This document shows, piece after piece, positions 15,208-24,241 of a DNA stretch of 42,215 nt (position 1 is the first letter of the stretch; each line of letters begins with the position of its first letter). The translations under genes were made by a program, and so were the position numbers. The notes beneath the pieces are model-generated. The model was given only the letters and a program-made list of their open reading frames with translations. It was not told the DNA's origin and searched no databases. Source of the stretch: Acidobacteriota bacterium (lineage in GTDB: Bacteria > Acidobacteriota > Terriglobia > Acidiferrales > UBA7541); contig QHYI01000132.1 in the NCBI GenBank assembly GCA_003223245.1, positions 25,221 through 67,435 of the forward strand, in the 5' to 3' direction.

Positions 15208-17025
15208 ATGGACGACACGCTATCTCGCCGCGAATGGCTCAAGAAAACCGTTGCCCGCGTCTCGAGCGCTGCTTTTCTTCCTTCAACTCTTTGGCATGAG
15301 CCCCTTGGCGCTCCTGCTGAATTCGCCGCGTCTCCGGCGAGCCCTCCCGCAGAGTCCTCGACGATCATTCCGCTCACGAGTACCAGCGATGTGTACATTC
15401 CGCCGCGGGGAAACAGCTTCTTCAAATTCAGCTTCGATTTTCCCGAACCGTCGGTAAGTTTTGGGGATTTTCAAATTTCATTTCGTGTCTACACTTTTGA
15501 GAATACGTACGCAGCTGACGCGAGCTTGATGACGGCGGAAACGGGTTCGGATAGCGCGCATATTCACTGCAAAGGTTTTGTGTGGGCCGGCGACCAGCAG
15601 AAAGCCCCGGGAACGCTGGAAGCGCACATCACGCGAAACGGCTCGTTTGTGGAGTGCCGGGCCACGGCGGAAATGGGCCAGTCGATCAAATCCATCGCCG
15701 CGATTGTTCGCGGCGTGCCTCGGGGAAAGGTTTCTGTAGCGGGCGGAAACTTCTTCGATCCGAAGGACAATGAACTGCTGTTCGGTTACCCGTTCGGCGG
15801 AGGCTCGCTGTTTGTTGCCGGTGGAATGGATTCTCCGGTTCTCGTCATTCAGAGTGGAGAAAAGGAGTATTTCTTTCTATCGGCGCTTGTGAAGGAAGTG
15901 CGCGCCAGCCGTTTTTATTTGCAGCCTGGAGAAAAAGGATACCGCGTCGAGCTGGTTCACGAGCGCGAAGGTTGGGCAAGAAGCAATCGCATCGAGAGCG
16001 CGGTCTGGCGCGTGGGCCGAGCGGAAAACATGGAAGGGGCGTACCGGCCGCACTTCGAGCACGTGGAGAAAGCGTTTGCCATTCCGGACTGGGAGAGCCG
16101 AACGGATGTGCCAGCGTGGTTCCGCGAGATTGCTTTAGTCGTCTCGCTGCACGGGATGCACTGGACCGGATACATTTTCAACGATTTCGTGGAGTGCTTG
16201 AAGATTTTGAAATGGGTGGCAACGCAAATTTCCGGGAAGCACGTTCTCGTCTTTTTGCCGGCGTGGGACGGTCGCTATTACTGGAACTACCCGATTTACA
16301 AGCCAGACCCGCGGCTCGGCGGAGAGGAAGGCTTTCGCATACTGATCGACAAGGGGCACGGCATGGGGTTTCATTTCATGCCTATGTTCGGCATGAACGC
16401 GGCGAACAAGCTGCTCCCTGAGTTTAAGAACTTCGCCGACGCCACGACAGAGCAAATCGACGGCGATGCTTTCAACTTGAATTGGGTGGACTGGGACAAC
16501 GACCGCCACAATGAAGGCTGGGGCGGCTACATGAACCTCGGCGTGCCTTCGTGGCGCAACTGGCTTTCGGCGCGAATTGCCGACACCCTTTCGACTTATC
16601 ACGCGGATGCGTATTTCCTCGACATCGCCGGCGGCTGGGAGAACAATAGCAAAGCGGACATGCATGAGGGAACGCGGCTGCTCGTCGAGGATCTGCGCAA
16701 GAAATTCCCCGATGTGCTGGTTTGCGGGGAAATGCCGTACGACGCGCTGATGAGCTTCATACCCCTGTTTCAGGTTTTTTCTAGTGGAGGATATCCTCCG
16801 GGCATGAAAAAATATGTGCGCGCGTTTCAGCATCTCAGCCTGCCCGCGCCAGGGCGCGGGAGCAGCGGCGTGCACGAATCCGGCTTCGGGCACTTCAACC
16901 CGAAGACGCTCAATCTGGGCAAGGAACAGATTCCCACCATTACGGTTGTGGACGATACGTTTGAAAGATACCGCGACGTGATGGCGGAAATCATCCAGAA
17001 GGCGAAAGAGCGTGTGGGACAATGA
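15208..17025 (+). CDS. Tat-exported putative glycoside hydrolase (TIM barrel, unassigned family)
   Basis: 605 residues. The N-terminus (LSRREWLKKTVARVSSAAFLP) is a Tat signal. Residues about 55-290 are beta-rich, like the N-terminal sandwich of GH31/GH36-type enzymes. Residues about 300-540 look like a TIM barrel: HVLVFLPAWDGRYYWNYP (345-362), a GMGFHFMPMFGMNAANK strand-loop (385-401), YHADAYFLDIAGG with D472 at a strand end, and DVLVCGEMPYD with E508 at the next. D472 and E508 are the best nucleophile and acid/base candidates by position. I could not place it in a numbered GH family. It has GGGGAG before the ATG, a LacI-type site upstream, and aldose epimerase and GH27 downstream, so a galactoside- or arabinoside-hydrolase role is likely. 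The substrate is inference. Confidence 0.75.
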   Translation: MDDTLSRREWLKKTVARVSSAAFLPSTLWHEPLGAPAEFAASPASPPAESSTIIPLTSTSDVYIPPRGNSFFKFSFDFPEPSVSFGDFQISFRVYTFENTYAADASLMTAETGSDSAHIHCKGFVWAGDQQKAPGTLEAHITRNGSFVECRATAEMGQSIKSIAAIVRGVPRGKVSVAGGNFFDPKDNELLFGYPFGGGSLFVAGGMDSPVLVIQSGEKEYFFLSALVKEVRASRFYLQPGEKGYRVELVHEREGWARSNRIESAVWRVGRAENMEGAYRPHFEHVEKAFAIPDWESRTDVPAWFREIALVVSLHGMHWTGYIFNDFVECLKILKWVATQISGKHVLVFLPAWDGRYYWNYPIYKPDPRLGGEEGFRILIDKGHGMGFHFMPMFGMNAANKLLPEFKNFADATTEQIDGDAFNLNWVDWDNDRHNEGWGGYMNLGVPSWRNWLSARIADTLSTYHADAYFLDIAGGWENNSKADMHEGTRLLVEDLRKKFPDVLVCGEMPYDALMSFIPLFQVFSSGGYPPGMKKYVRAFQHLSLPAPGRGSSGVHESGFGHFNPKTLNLGKEQIPTITVVDDTFERYRDVMAEIIQKAKERVGQ

Positions 17026-17074
17026 AGGAGGGCGGCTAAATGCCGTGGCTGCGCTCTACGAGCGGGGGATTCGA

Positions 17075-18226
17075 ATGAAACGAATTTTATGGAATACCAT
17101 TACGGGGGCCATTCTCATGAGCACGCTGTCAGCGAGCGGTGCAACAGCAAAGCCCGCCACGACCAAAATATCCTGGGGGAAAACGCCTGACGGGGAGCAA
17201 GTGTATTTGTACACGCTGACCAACAAAAACGGCTTGGAGGCGGCGATCAGCACGTACGGCGGCGCGGTGGTTTCGCTGAAAGTGCCGGACCGCGACGGCA
17301 AGCTGGGCGACATAGTGGACGTGGTGCTGGGTTACGATTCACTGGACGGCTACGTGAATGACAAGAGCTATTTTGGCGCGATCATCGGGCGCTACGCGAA
17401 CCGCATCGGACACGCGGAATTCACTCTCGACGGCAAGACGTACAAGCTGGCTAAAAATAATGGCGAGAACACGCTGCACGGAGGAATCAAGGGCTTCAAC
17501 AAAGCCGTGTGGACGGCGAAAGAAATTCGCGCGAAGGATGGCCAGGCGCTGGAGCTGACCTACCTCAGTAAAGACGGCGAAGAGGGCTTCCCGGGAAATC
17601 TGCACGTACGGGTGATTTACACGCTCAACGATGCGAACGAGCTGAAGATCGATTACTCCGCAACTACGGACAAGAACACCGTTGTCAACCTGACGAACCA
17701 TTCTTACTTCAACCTCTCGGGTGCGGGCTCGGGCGACATTCTCGGCGACATTTTGATGATCGAGGCCGACAAATTCACCCCTGTGGATTCCGGGCTGATT
17801 CCTACTGGGGAGCTTCGCGACGTGGCGGGCACGCCGTTTGATTTTCGCAAGCCGACGGCGATTGGTGCGCGCATCAATGAAGATAATGAACAGCTGAAGC
17901 TGGCCGGCGGCTACGACCACAACTTTGTGCTGCGGCGGAAGCCGGGCGCTCCAATTTCGCTGGCGGCGCGGGTGCTGGATCCGAAAACAGGGCGCGTTCT
18001 GGAAGTTTGGACCGACCAGCCGGGTATGCAGTTTTACACCGGGAATTTCCTGGACGGTTCTGCGCATGGCAAAGGCGGCATCGCGTACACCAAGCGCTCG
18101 GCATTTTGCCTGGAGACGCAGCATTTTCCCGACTCACCGAACAAGCCCAGTTTCCCGTCCACGGAGCTGAAGCCAGGAGAGCGGTATCACACGACGACAA
18201 TCTACAAGTTTTCCACGGAGAAATAG
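17075..18226 (+). CDS. galM: Exported aldose 1-epimerase (galactose mutarotase)
   Basis: 383 residues from the ATG at 17075, which has GGGGGAT upstream and begins a Sec signal peptide (MKRILWNTITGAILMSTLSA). The frame is open further up but overlaps the previous gene, so the longer form is rejected. Family features are the NGLEAAISTYGGAVVSLKVPDR start, GYDSLDGYVND, FGAIIGRYANRI (substrate-binding Arg), NGENTLHGGIKGFNKAVW (His), NLTNHSYFNLSG (second His, catalytic acid), FTPVDSGLIPTGE and GGYDHNFVL, and a Glu near the C-terminus (FCLETQHFPDSPN) that is the usual catalytic base. It interconverts alpha and beta anomers of galactose or similar sugars, here apparently in the periplasm, which would feed released sugars to transporters in the right anomer. 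It lies between the unassigned hydrolase and GH27. Confidence 0.93.
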   Translation: MKRILWNTITGAILMSTLSASGATAKPATTKISWGKTPDGEQVYLYTLTNKNGLEAAISTYGGAVVSLKVPDRDGKLGDIVDVVLGYDSLDGYVNDKSYFGAIIGRYANRIGHAEFTLDGKTYKLAKNNGENTLHGGIKGFNKAVWTAKEIRAKDGQALELTYLSKDGEEGFPGNLHVRVIYTLNDANELKIDYSATTDKNTVVNLTNHSYFNLSGAGSGDILGDILMIEADKFTPVDSGLIPTGELRDVAGTPFDFRKPTAIGARINEDNEQLKLAGGYDHNFVLRRKPGAPISLAARVLDPKTGRVLEVWTDQPGMQFYTGNFLDGSAHGKGGIAYTKRSAFCLETQHFPDSPNKPSFPSTELKPGERYHTTTIYKFSTEK

Positions 18227-18289
18227 GCGTTTGCCCGAGTAGAGATTTCAAGCTGCCGGGTATTTCCTCAAGTCCAAGGAGCATTGTCC

Positions 18290-19444
18290 ATGCGCATGCG
18301 AACCCTCACCAGCTCTTTCGTGCTGTTGTCTTCGTCGTTGGTCACAGCTTCCTCCCTACAGGCTCAAACCACGCTTGCGCCCACGCCACCCATGGGCTGG
18401 AACAGTTGGAATCACTTCGCTTGCCGAGTTACGGCTGCGGATGTGCGCGGGGCGGCTGACGCCATCGTGCGCAACGGAATGAAAGAGGCGGGCTATATTT
18501 ACGTGAACGTCGATGATTGCTGGCAAGGCGGGCGCGACGACCAAGGGCGCATTGTGCCGAACAAGAATTTTGGCGACATGAAGGAGCTGGCGGAGTATGT
18601 GCATAGCAAAGGCTTGAAGTTTGGGATTTATTCGTCGCCGGGGCCGGAAACGTGCGCCGGCTTTACCGGCAGCTATCAACATGAACAGCAGGATGCCGGG
18701 TCTTACGCGGAATGGGGCGTGGATTATCTGAAATATGACTGGTGCAGCGCTTCGCAGGTGTATCCCGTCAGCCAGATCAAAGAAGTTTACAAAAAAATGC
18801 ATGACGCCCTGCAAAAGACGGGGCGGCCGATTGTATTGAGCTTGTGTGAATACGGCTGGGAGCTGGTTTGGCGATGGGGCAGAGACGTTGGCGGAAACTT
18901 GTGGCGGACGACGGGCGACATTCAGGATCGATACGAATCGATGAGCAATATCGGTTTCGGGCAAGCAGGATTGGAGGCGTTCGCGGGGCCGGGTCACTGG
19001 AACGATCCCGACATGCTGGAAGTCGGCAATGGTGGAATGCGGCACGATGAGTATGTCACGCACATGACGTTGTGGTGCTTACTGGCCGCGCCCCTGCTGG
19101 CCGGAAATGATTTGACGAGAGTGACGCCAGAAGACTTGGCCATCCTGCTGAACAAAGAGGCGATTGCGGTGGACCAGGACCCGAAAGGCGTGCAAGGTCA
19201 TCGCGTTTCGACGGAGGGTCCGTTGGAAGTCTGGGCCAAGCCGCTAGCGGACGGCAGCGTGGCGGTCGGCTTATTCAGCCGTGCGGGGAACTTTCCCGTG
19301 ACCGCGAAGTTCAAAGATATCGGGTTCACCGGAAGCGTGCATGTGCGGGACCTTTGGGCGCACAAGGACCTGGGATCATTCGAGAATGAGTTTACGGCGC
19401 AGGTCCCGCGCCACGGTGCGGTTATGTTGCGCGTCTGGAAGTAA
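18290..19444 (+). CDS. GH27 glycoside hydrolase, probable alpha-galactosidase
   Basis: 384 residues from the ATG at 18290, which has AAGGAG 8 nt upstream. Sec signal peptide ending SLQAQ. The GH27 barrel is clear: PPMGWNSWNHFAC, YVNVDDCWQ (D75, D76 bind the sugar), GIYSSPGPETCAG, YLKYDWC with nucleophile D150, WRTTGDI with acid/base D210, and GHWNDPDMLEVGNGG. A C-terminal beta-sandwich ends in AVMLRVWK. GH27 members are mostly alpha-galactosidases, but some are beta-L-arabinopyranosidases. One described arabinopyranosidase has Glu in place of one Asp of the WxDDCW-type motif. Here both Asp are present, so alpha-galactosidase is favoured. It is the last gene of the 15208 cluster and converges with the LacI gene. 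Confidence 0.92.
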   Translation: MRMRTLTSSFVLLSSSLVTASSLQAQTTLAPTPPMGWNSWNHFACRVTAADVRGAADAIVRNGMKEAGYIYVNVDDCWQGGRDDQGRIVPNKNFGDMKELAEYVHSKGLKFGIYSSPGPETCAGFTGSYQHEQQDAGSYAEWGVDYLKYDWCSASQVYPVSQIKEVYKKMHDALQKTGRPIVLSLCEYGWELVWRWGRDVGGNLWRTTGDIQDRYESMSNIGFGQAGLEAFAGPGHWNDPDMLEVGNGGMRHDEYVTHMTLWCLLAAPLLAGNDLTRVTPEDLAILLNKEAIAVDQDPKGVQGHRVSTEGPLEVWAKPLADGSVAVGLFSRAGNFPVTAKFKDIGFTGSVHVRDLWAHKDLGSFENEFTAQVPRHGAVMLRVWK

Positions 19445-19527
19445 GTCAATCCGCAGCGGTTTCTGCGCTTGCCGATTCGGAAACTGTATGTCGGTTATCC
19501 CGTGCAGTCGGAAAGAATTCAACATTT

Positions 19528-20553
19528 TCAACTTTTGGGAGCGACGCCGGTGGAATCGCGGACGACCAGTTCGGGGTCGATGACGATTTCGCGGCCGGTG
19601 TCATACTCTTCGCGGCCATTGCCAACCACGTGGTCAAAAATTACGTGGCCGATTTGCTCGCGAGGAATGTGGTTGGTGGTGAGCGAGGGGGAGCAGAATT
19701 CGGCGAGCTTGATGTTGTCAAAGCCGGTCACCGAAACATCGCGCGGGATCTGAAGTCCTTCTTCGCGCAACTCGCGCATCACGCCGACAGCCATAAAATC
19801 GTTGACGCAGAGAATGGCCGTGGGACGGAAGCCGGATTCAAGAAGTTCGCGCGCTGCCTGGCGCCCGCCATCCAGCCCATCGGGCCCAGCGAAGATCTTG
19901 GCTTCCGCGCTGGGAGAACAGCGGTGTACGGATTCCAGAAAGGTCTTGCGGCGCTCGCTGATCGGCGCAAGGGTGGAATGATGTCCCACGAAGGCCATGC
20001 GGCGATGACCCAAAGCGCTGAGGTAGCTGACGGTTTTCTTGATACCCTTGCGGTAATCCACGCGGATGTTAGTAATGTTTTTTTGCGGCGTTCCCACGTC
20101 ATAAAAGGCCGCGGGGATGCGGCTGCCCGCCACCGTCTGAATCAGATGCTCCTCCATCTCCGAAACGATGACCGCCAGGCCCGCGACGCGAAGACCGATC
20201 ATAAGTTGCACACTCGCAAGGAGCTGTTCGGAGCGATAATCGGTATTGGCGACCACAACTTCGAGGCCTTGCGCATGAGCGTCGGATTCGAGCGTGCGAT
20301 AGATGTCCAGGAAGAAAGGATTCTCCATATTCGAAACAATGATGCCGAGGATGCGGCTCTTGCCGCGCGCGAGAGAGCGGGCATGAAGATTAGGATGGTA
20401 GTTGAGTTCTTCGGCGGCCTTCAGCACGCGGGAACGCGTAGAGGTTTTGACGATTTCGAGATTATTGAGGACGCGCGAAACCGTGGACGTGGAGACGCCC
20501 GCCTTTTGGGCGACGGCATCAAGATTCATGGCCAGGGTGCGCCGTTTGCGCAT
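19528..20553 (-). CDS. LacI-family transcriptional regulator
   Basis: 341 residues from the ATG at 20553 (GAGGTG 6 nt upstream). An upstream extension is open but has no ribosome binding site. The HTH is typical (MNLDAVAQKAGVSTSTVSRVLNN, about 9-31), with the hinge HARSLARGKSRILGIIVSNMENPFF near 55-80. The periplasmic-binding-like sensor has IVSEMEEHL, HRRMAFVGHHS, AILCVNDFMAVGVMRELREEGLQIPRDVSVTGFDN (the conserved GFDN) and LTTNHIPREQIG. The ligand is unknown but is likely arabinose or a galactoside, given the neighbours. It lies divergent from the isomerase gene, whose promoter holds TGCAAGCGTTTGCA at 20776. The same or related sites occur before the araD operon, the exported hydrolase operon and the TonB receptor, so it probably acts as the local repressor. 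Confidence 0.93.
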   Translation of the reverse strand: MRKRRTLAMNLDAVAQKAGVSTSTVSRVLNNLEIVKTSTRSRVLKAAEELNYHPNLHARSLARGKSRILGIIVSNMENPFFLDIYRTLESDAHAQGLEVVVANTDYRSEQLLASVQLMIGLRVAGLAVIVSEMEEHLIQTVAGSRIPAAFYDVGTPQKNITNIRVDYRKGIKKTVSYLSALGHRRMAFVGHHSTLAPISERRKTFLESVHRCSPSAEAKIFAGPDGLDGGRQAARELLESGFRPTAILCVNDFMAVGVMRELREEGLQIPRDVSVTGFDNIKLAEFCSPSLTTNHIPREQIGHVIFDHVVGNGREEYDTGREIVIDPELVVRDSTGVAPKS

Positions 20554-20739
20554 CGAATGCACCTCAATCTGCGGCAGGCACATTCTATCGAAAATTGAGC
20601 TTCTGGCGTGCGTGCAACTGCGACTTGCCAATGACGAAGCCTTGAGAAGACACGAGATTTTTGGACCAGACGCCCGGTTCCATTCGAACGGGGCAGAAAG
20701 TAAGGCATTTGCCGGAAAGGAGAAGGGGCGGGAGCGCGC

Positions 20740-20769
20740 TTGACAAGCTTGCGGAAAGCGCAGTAATGT
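20740..20769 (+). promoter_or_regulatory. Sigma-70 promoter of the isomerase gene
   Basis: TTGACA (20740-20745), 18-nt spacer, TAATGT (20764-20769). The LacI-type operator 20776-20789 falls at the expected transcription start, the classic position for repression. This promoter overlaps the possible upstream ATG at 20766, which argues for the ATG at 20811 as the true start. Confidence 0.6.
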
Positions 20770-20775
20770 CTGCGA

Positions 20776-20789
20776 TGCAAGCGTTTGCA
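20776..20789. promoter_or_regulatory. LacI-family-type operator at the isomerase transcription start
   Basis: TGCAAGCGTTTGCA, identical to the site at 1219-1232 and centred on CG, as expected for LacI/GalR-family proteins. It sits between the divergent LacI gene and the isomerase gene, just downstream of a strong -35/-10 pair. Confidence 0.7.
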
Positions 20790-20810
20790 GAATTCGCCCC
20801 TGGCAGAGCC

Positions 20811-22250
20811 ATGACGCAACCTTCCAAGACACCGATGGTGCTCGGTGTCATCGTTGGTAACCGCGGTTTTTTCCCGGACCATTTGGCCCGCTCGGGCCGG
20901 CAGGAGATCATCTCCGCGCTGACGGCGCAGGGCATCAAGCCGATCGTTCTCGGGGAGAGCGATTCTAAGTACGGCGCCGTGGAAACGCGGCAGGAAGCGG
21001 CGCGCTGCGCGGACCTGTTCAGGAAGCATCGCGAGGAGATTGACGGGGTCGTGGTCACGTTGCCGAATTTTGGCGACGAGCGCGCGATCGCGGAAACACT
21101 GAGGATGGCGGACTTGCATGTGCCGATATTCATGCAAGCTACGCCTGATACGCCATCGAAAATGACGATCCGCGACAGGCGCGACAGCTTTTGCGGAAAG
21201 ATGTCCGCGTGCAACAACCTCGCACAGTACGGAATTCCCTATTCGCTCACGACGCTGCACACCGAAGCGCCCACTTCCCAGCAATTTCGTGACGATCTGG
21301 ACTGGTTTCAGGCGGTCTGCCGGGTGGTGAAGGGGCTGAAGAAGCTGCGAATCGGCGCGATCGGAGCGCGCCCCGCGGCGTTTAACACCGTGCGCTACAG
21401 CGAAAAGATTCTGGAGTCGACAGGCATCTCCGTAGAGACCTGGGATCTTTCGGAAGTGATGGGGCGAATTGAGCGGCTTAAGGACAATGACCCGGCAGTC
21501 GTGGAAATGCTCAAGGCCATTCGCTCCTATGTTTCGACGAACAGCATTCCGGAAGCGGCGCTGGTGAAAATGGCCAAGCTGGGAGTGGTCATCCACGGGT
21601 GGATGAAGGAGACAGAAGTAACCATCAGCGCTGTTCAATGCTGGACGGCGCTCGAGGAGTATTTCGGCGTGGTGCCCTGCACGGTGATGAGCATGATGAG
21701 CAACTCCGGACTATCGAGCGCCTGCGAAACGGACGTGGCGGGCGTGATCGGGATGCATGCGCTGCAATTGGCTTCGCAAACGCCGAGCGCGCTGCTCGAT
21801 TGGAACAACAATTACGCGGATGATCCGGACAAGGCCGTGTGCTTCCACTGCAGCAACCTGCCAAAACACTTTTTCAAAGACGTGCGCATGGACTTCCAGG
21901 AAATTATTGCCGGCACGGTTGGCAAGGAAAATACCTTCGGGACGTGCGTGGGCCGTGTGAAAAGCGGCCCCATGAGTTTCGCGCGCTTCTCGACCGACGA
22001 CCGCCAAGGGAAAATGCGCGGTTATGTAGGCGAGGGCGAGTTTACAGATGATCCTCTGGAAACGTTTGGGGGAGCAGGTGTGGTGCGCATCCCAGGCTTG
22101 CAAAAATTGCTAAGGTTCATTTGCGAGCGCGGCTTCGAGCATCACGTGGCGGCCAATTTCTCGACCGTCGCGTCCGCCGTGCATGAGGCCACAACGCGCT
22201 ATCTGGGCTGGGAAGTGCACTGGCACAAAGCAGACGCGCAGGGTTGTTGA
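20811..22250 (+). CDS. L-fucose/L-arabinose isomerase-type sugar isomerase
   Basis: 479 residues from the ATG at 20811 (GGCAGAG weak ribosome binding site; an upstream ATG at 20766 lies in the promoter). It shows the pattern of the FucI/AraA fold group: MVLGVIVGNRGFFPDHLARSGRQEI, GVVVTLPNFGDERAIAETLR, GIPYSLTT, SACETDVAGVIGMHAL, DWNNNYADDPDKAVCFHCSNLPKHFF, and GTVGKENTFGTCVGRVKSGP. These enzymes convert an aldose to a ketose with a divalent metal. No classical araA is in the window, and the neighbours AraB, AraD and two arabinofuranosidases imply L-arabinose to L-ribulose as the role. Fucose remains possible. GH127 and GH51 follow directly, with GH127 close enough to be cotranscribed. Confidence 0.85.
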   Translation: MTQPSKTPMVLGVIVGNRGFFPDHLARSGRQEIISALTAQGIKPIVLGESDSKYGAVETRQEAARCADLFRKHREEIDGVVVTLPNFGDERAIAETLRMADLHVPIFMQATPDTPSKMTIRDRRDSFCGKMSACNNLAQYGIPYSLTTLHTEAPTSQQFRDDLDWFQAVCRVVKGLKKLRIGAIGARPAAFNTVRYSEKILESTGISVETWDLSEVMGRIERLKDNDPAVVEMLKAIRSYVSTNSIPEAALVKMAKLGVVIHGWMKETEVTISAVQCWTALEEYFGVVPCTVMSMMSNSGLSSACETDVAGVIGMHALQLASQTPSALLDWNNNYADDPDKAVCFHCSNLPKHFFKDVRMDFQEIIAGTVGKENTFGTCVGRVKSGPMSFARFSTDDRQGKMRGYVGEGEFTDDPLETFGGAGVVRIPGLQKLLRFICERGFEHHVAANFSTVASAVHEATTRYLGWEVHWHKADAQGC

Positions 22251-22273
22251 AAAATAATTTCACGGGGGCCGTC

Positions 22274-24211
22274 GTGGGAAGAACGCACGGTTGGAACCGC
22301 AGGCAGTGGATTTCGTCTGCAGCCACGGTAGCGGGAGCTGCGGCGGTCCTTCCCAGAGAGAGCTTCGCATCGCTGGAGCGCGTGTTTGGTCCTCCGGCGG
22401 CCGGGGCCGTGCGTGATGCAGTCGACAGCAAACTCAAGGCGTTCCCGCTTTCCCAAGTGCGGTTGCGGCCTGGAATTTTTCTCGACCAACTGGAAAGCAA
22501 TCAAAGCTTCATCGAATCGTTGCCGAACGACCGTTTGCTGCACACGTTTCGCCTGACGGCGGGAATTCCTTCCACGGCGGATCCGCTGGGCGGCTGGGAG
22601 CATCCTCGGGGCGAATTGCGCGGGCACTTTGCGGGAGGGCACGTGCTCTCCGCGTGCGCGCTGCTGCATGTGGCAACGGGCGACGACGCCATCAAGCAAA
22701 AAGGGAATGTGCTGGTCGCGGAGCTGGCGAAGTGCCAGGACAAACTGAATCAAGATGGATACCTCAGCGCCTATCCCACCAGCTTCTACGACCGATTGAA
22801 AGAAGGGAAGCGCGTTTGGGCGCCCTTTTACACCTATCACAAGATTCTTGCCGGTCACCTGGACATGCACAAGCTTTGCGGAAACGAGCAGGCGCTGTCC
22901 ACGGCAGAAAAGATGGCTGGATGGGTGGACAAATATTTGAAACCGATTGGCGACGAGCAATGGGCCAAGATGCAGATGGTCGAGTTCGGGGGGATGGAGG
23001 AGGCTCTCTTCAATCTCTACGCCATCACTGGAAAAGAGCAGCACCTGGCGCTGGCGAGGCGCTTTGATCACAAGACATTTTTTGATCCGCTAGCGGAAGG
23101 CAAAGATGAATTGAAGGGACTGCACGCGAACACGAACATCCCGAAAGTGATCGGTGCGGCGCGCGGTTATGAACTGACCGGCGAACAGCGCTACCACGAC
23201 ATTGCAAATTATTTCTGGCACGAGGTTGTCTCGCACCGCACCTATTGCACGGGCGGAACGAGCAACGATGAAGGCTGGCGGACTGACCCCGGCGTATTTG
23301 GCGATCAGTTGGGGCCGGCAGCAGAAGAGTGCTGCTGCGGCTACAACATGCTGAAGCTGACGCGGCACCTCTTCAGTTGGACCGGCGAACCCGCGGCGAT
23401 GGACTACTATGAGCGCACGCTCTTCAACAGCCGTTTGGGCACCCAAGATACCGATGGCATGAAGATGTATTACGTTTCGCTGATGCCGGGATTGTGGCGA
23501 ACGTTTGGGACGCGCTTCGACTCTTTCTGGTGCTGCACGGGAACCGGCGCGGAAGAGTTCTCCAAGTTCGCAGACACCATCTATTTCCACGATGCTCAGG
23601 GCTTGTACGTGAACCTGTTCATCGCTTCGGAGCTGAGCTGGCCGGAGAAGAATGTCACCGTGGCGCAGGAAACGAGCTTCCCTGAGGAGGAAGGCACTAC
23701 GATCACGATCAAGACCGCCGCGCCGGTGAAGATGCCCGTGCACGTGCGCGTGCCGTATTGGGCCACGCGCGGCGTGACGGTTTCAATCAGCGGAAAGAGG
23801 CAGGACGTGACGGCCACACCGAGCTCGTACTTCACACTGGACCGCACCTGGAATGACGGCGACAAAATCCAAGTGGCAATGCCCATGAGTTTGCACCTCG
23901 CGCGGCTTCCCGACGATCCTACGACGCAAGCCGCGATGTATGGCCCCCTGGTCCTTGCGGGCCGTCTGGGGACGAAGGGGCTGGAGCACGACTACATTTA
24001 CGGGCCGCTCGGGCCGGATGAGGCTAGAGCCGTTCCAGTGCAACCGCTTACCGGCTCTGTCGACGCTCCCGATTGGCTGGAGCAGGTGAAAGGGCAAACG
24101 CTCTCTTTCCAAACTGTGGGACAAAAGAGCACGACGGATATTTCGCCCTTCTATCAAGTGAACGACGAGCGCTACACGGTGTATTGGAAAGTGAATCAGA
24201 AGAGTGCTTAG
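22274..24211 (+). CDS. GH127 beta-L-arabinofuranosidase (DUF1680)
   Basis: 645 residues from a GTG at 22274; a TTG at 22244 that overlaps the isomerase stop is the alternative. The N-terminus (GWNRRQWISSAATVAGAAAV) is a Tat signal. The alpha/alpha barrel starts with FPLSQVRLRPG and LESNQSFI. In the GH127 enzyme HypBA1 the catalytic site is a zinc with one Glu and three Cys. The matching residues here are E352 and C354 in EECCCGYNML and C420, C421 in FWCCTGTG, with C420 as the nucleophile equivalent. It should remove terminal beta-L-arabinofuranose, as found in hydroxyproline-linked arabinosides of extensin and in some pectins. Beta-sheet C-terminal domains follow. It starts 23 bp after the isomerase, so the two are likely one operon with GH51 after it. 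Confidence 0.93.
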   Translation: MGRTHGWNRRQWISSAATVAGAAAVLPRESFASLERVFGPPAAGAVRDAVDSKLKAFPLSQVRLRPGIFLDQLESNQSFIESLPNDRLLHTFRLTAGIPSTADPLGGWEHPRGELRGHFAGGHVLSACALLHVATGDDAIKQKGNVLVAELAKCQDKLNQDGYLSAYPTSFYDRLKEGKRVWAPFYTYHKILAGHLDMHKLCGNEQALSTAEKMAGWVDKYLKPIGDEQWAKMQMVEFGGMEEALFNLYAITGKEQHLALARRFDHKTFFDPLAEGKDELKGLHANTNIPKVIGAARGYELTGEQRYHDIANYFWHEVVSHRTYCTGGTSNDEGWRTDPGVFGDQLGPAAEECCCGYNMLKLTRHLFSWTGEPAAMDYYERTLFNSRLGTQDTDGMKMYYVSLMPGLWRTFGTRFDSFWCCTGTGAEEFSKFADTIYFHDAQGLYVNLFIASELSWPEKNVTVAQETSFPEEEGTTITIKTAAPVKMPVHVRVPYWATRGVTVSISGKRQDVTATPSSYFTLDRTWNDGDKIQVAMPMSLHLARLPDDPTTQAAMYGPLVLAGRLGTKGLEHDYIYGPLGPDEARAVPVQPLTGSVDAPDWLEQVKGQTLSFQTVGQKSTTDISPFYQVNDERYTVYWKVNQKSA

Positions 24212-24241
24212 CTCGCTAGGTACCTGCGCCGCGGGTTCGTA

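Noticed and set aside
18290-19444. GH27 as a beta-L-arabinopyranosidase
   Set aside because: Both Asp of the VDDCW motif are present, which favours galactosides, although this is not proof.
20766-20768. Upstream ATG as the start of the isomerase
   Set aside because: It overlaps the -10 box and precedes the operator, so it would not be in the transcript.
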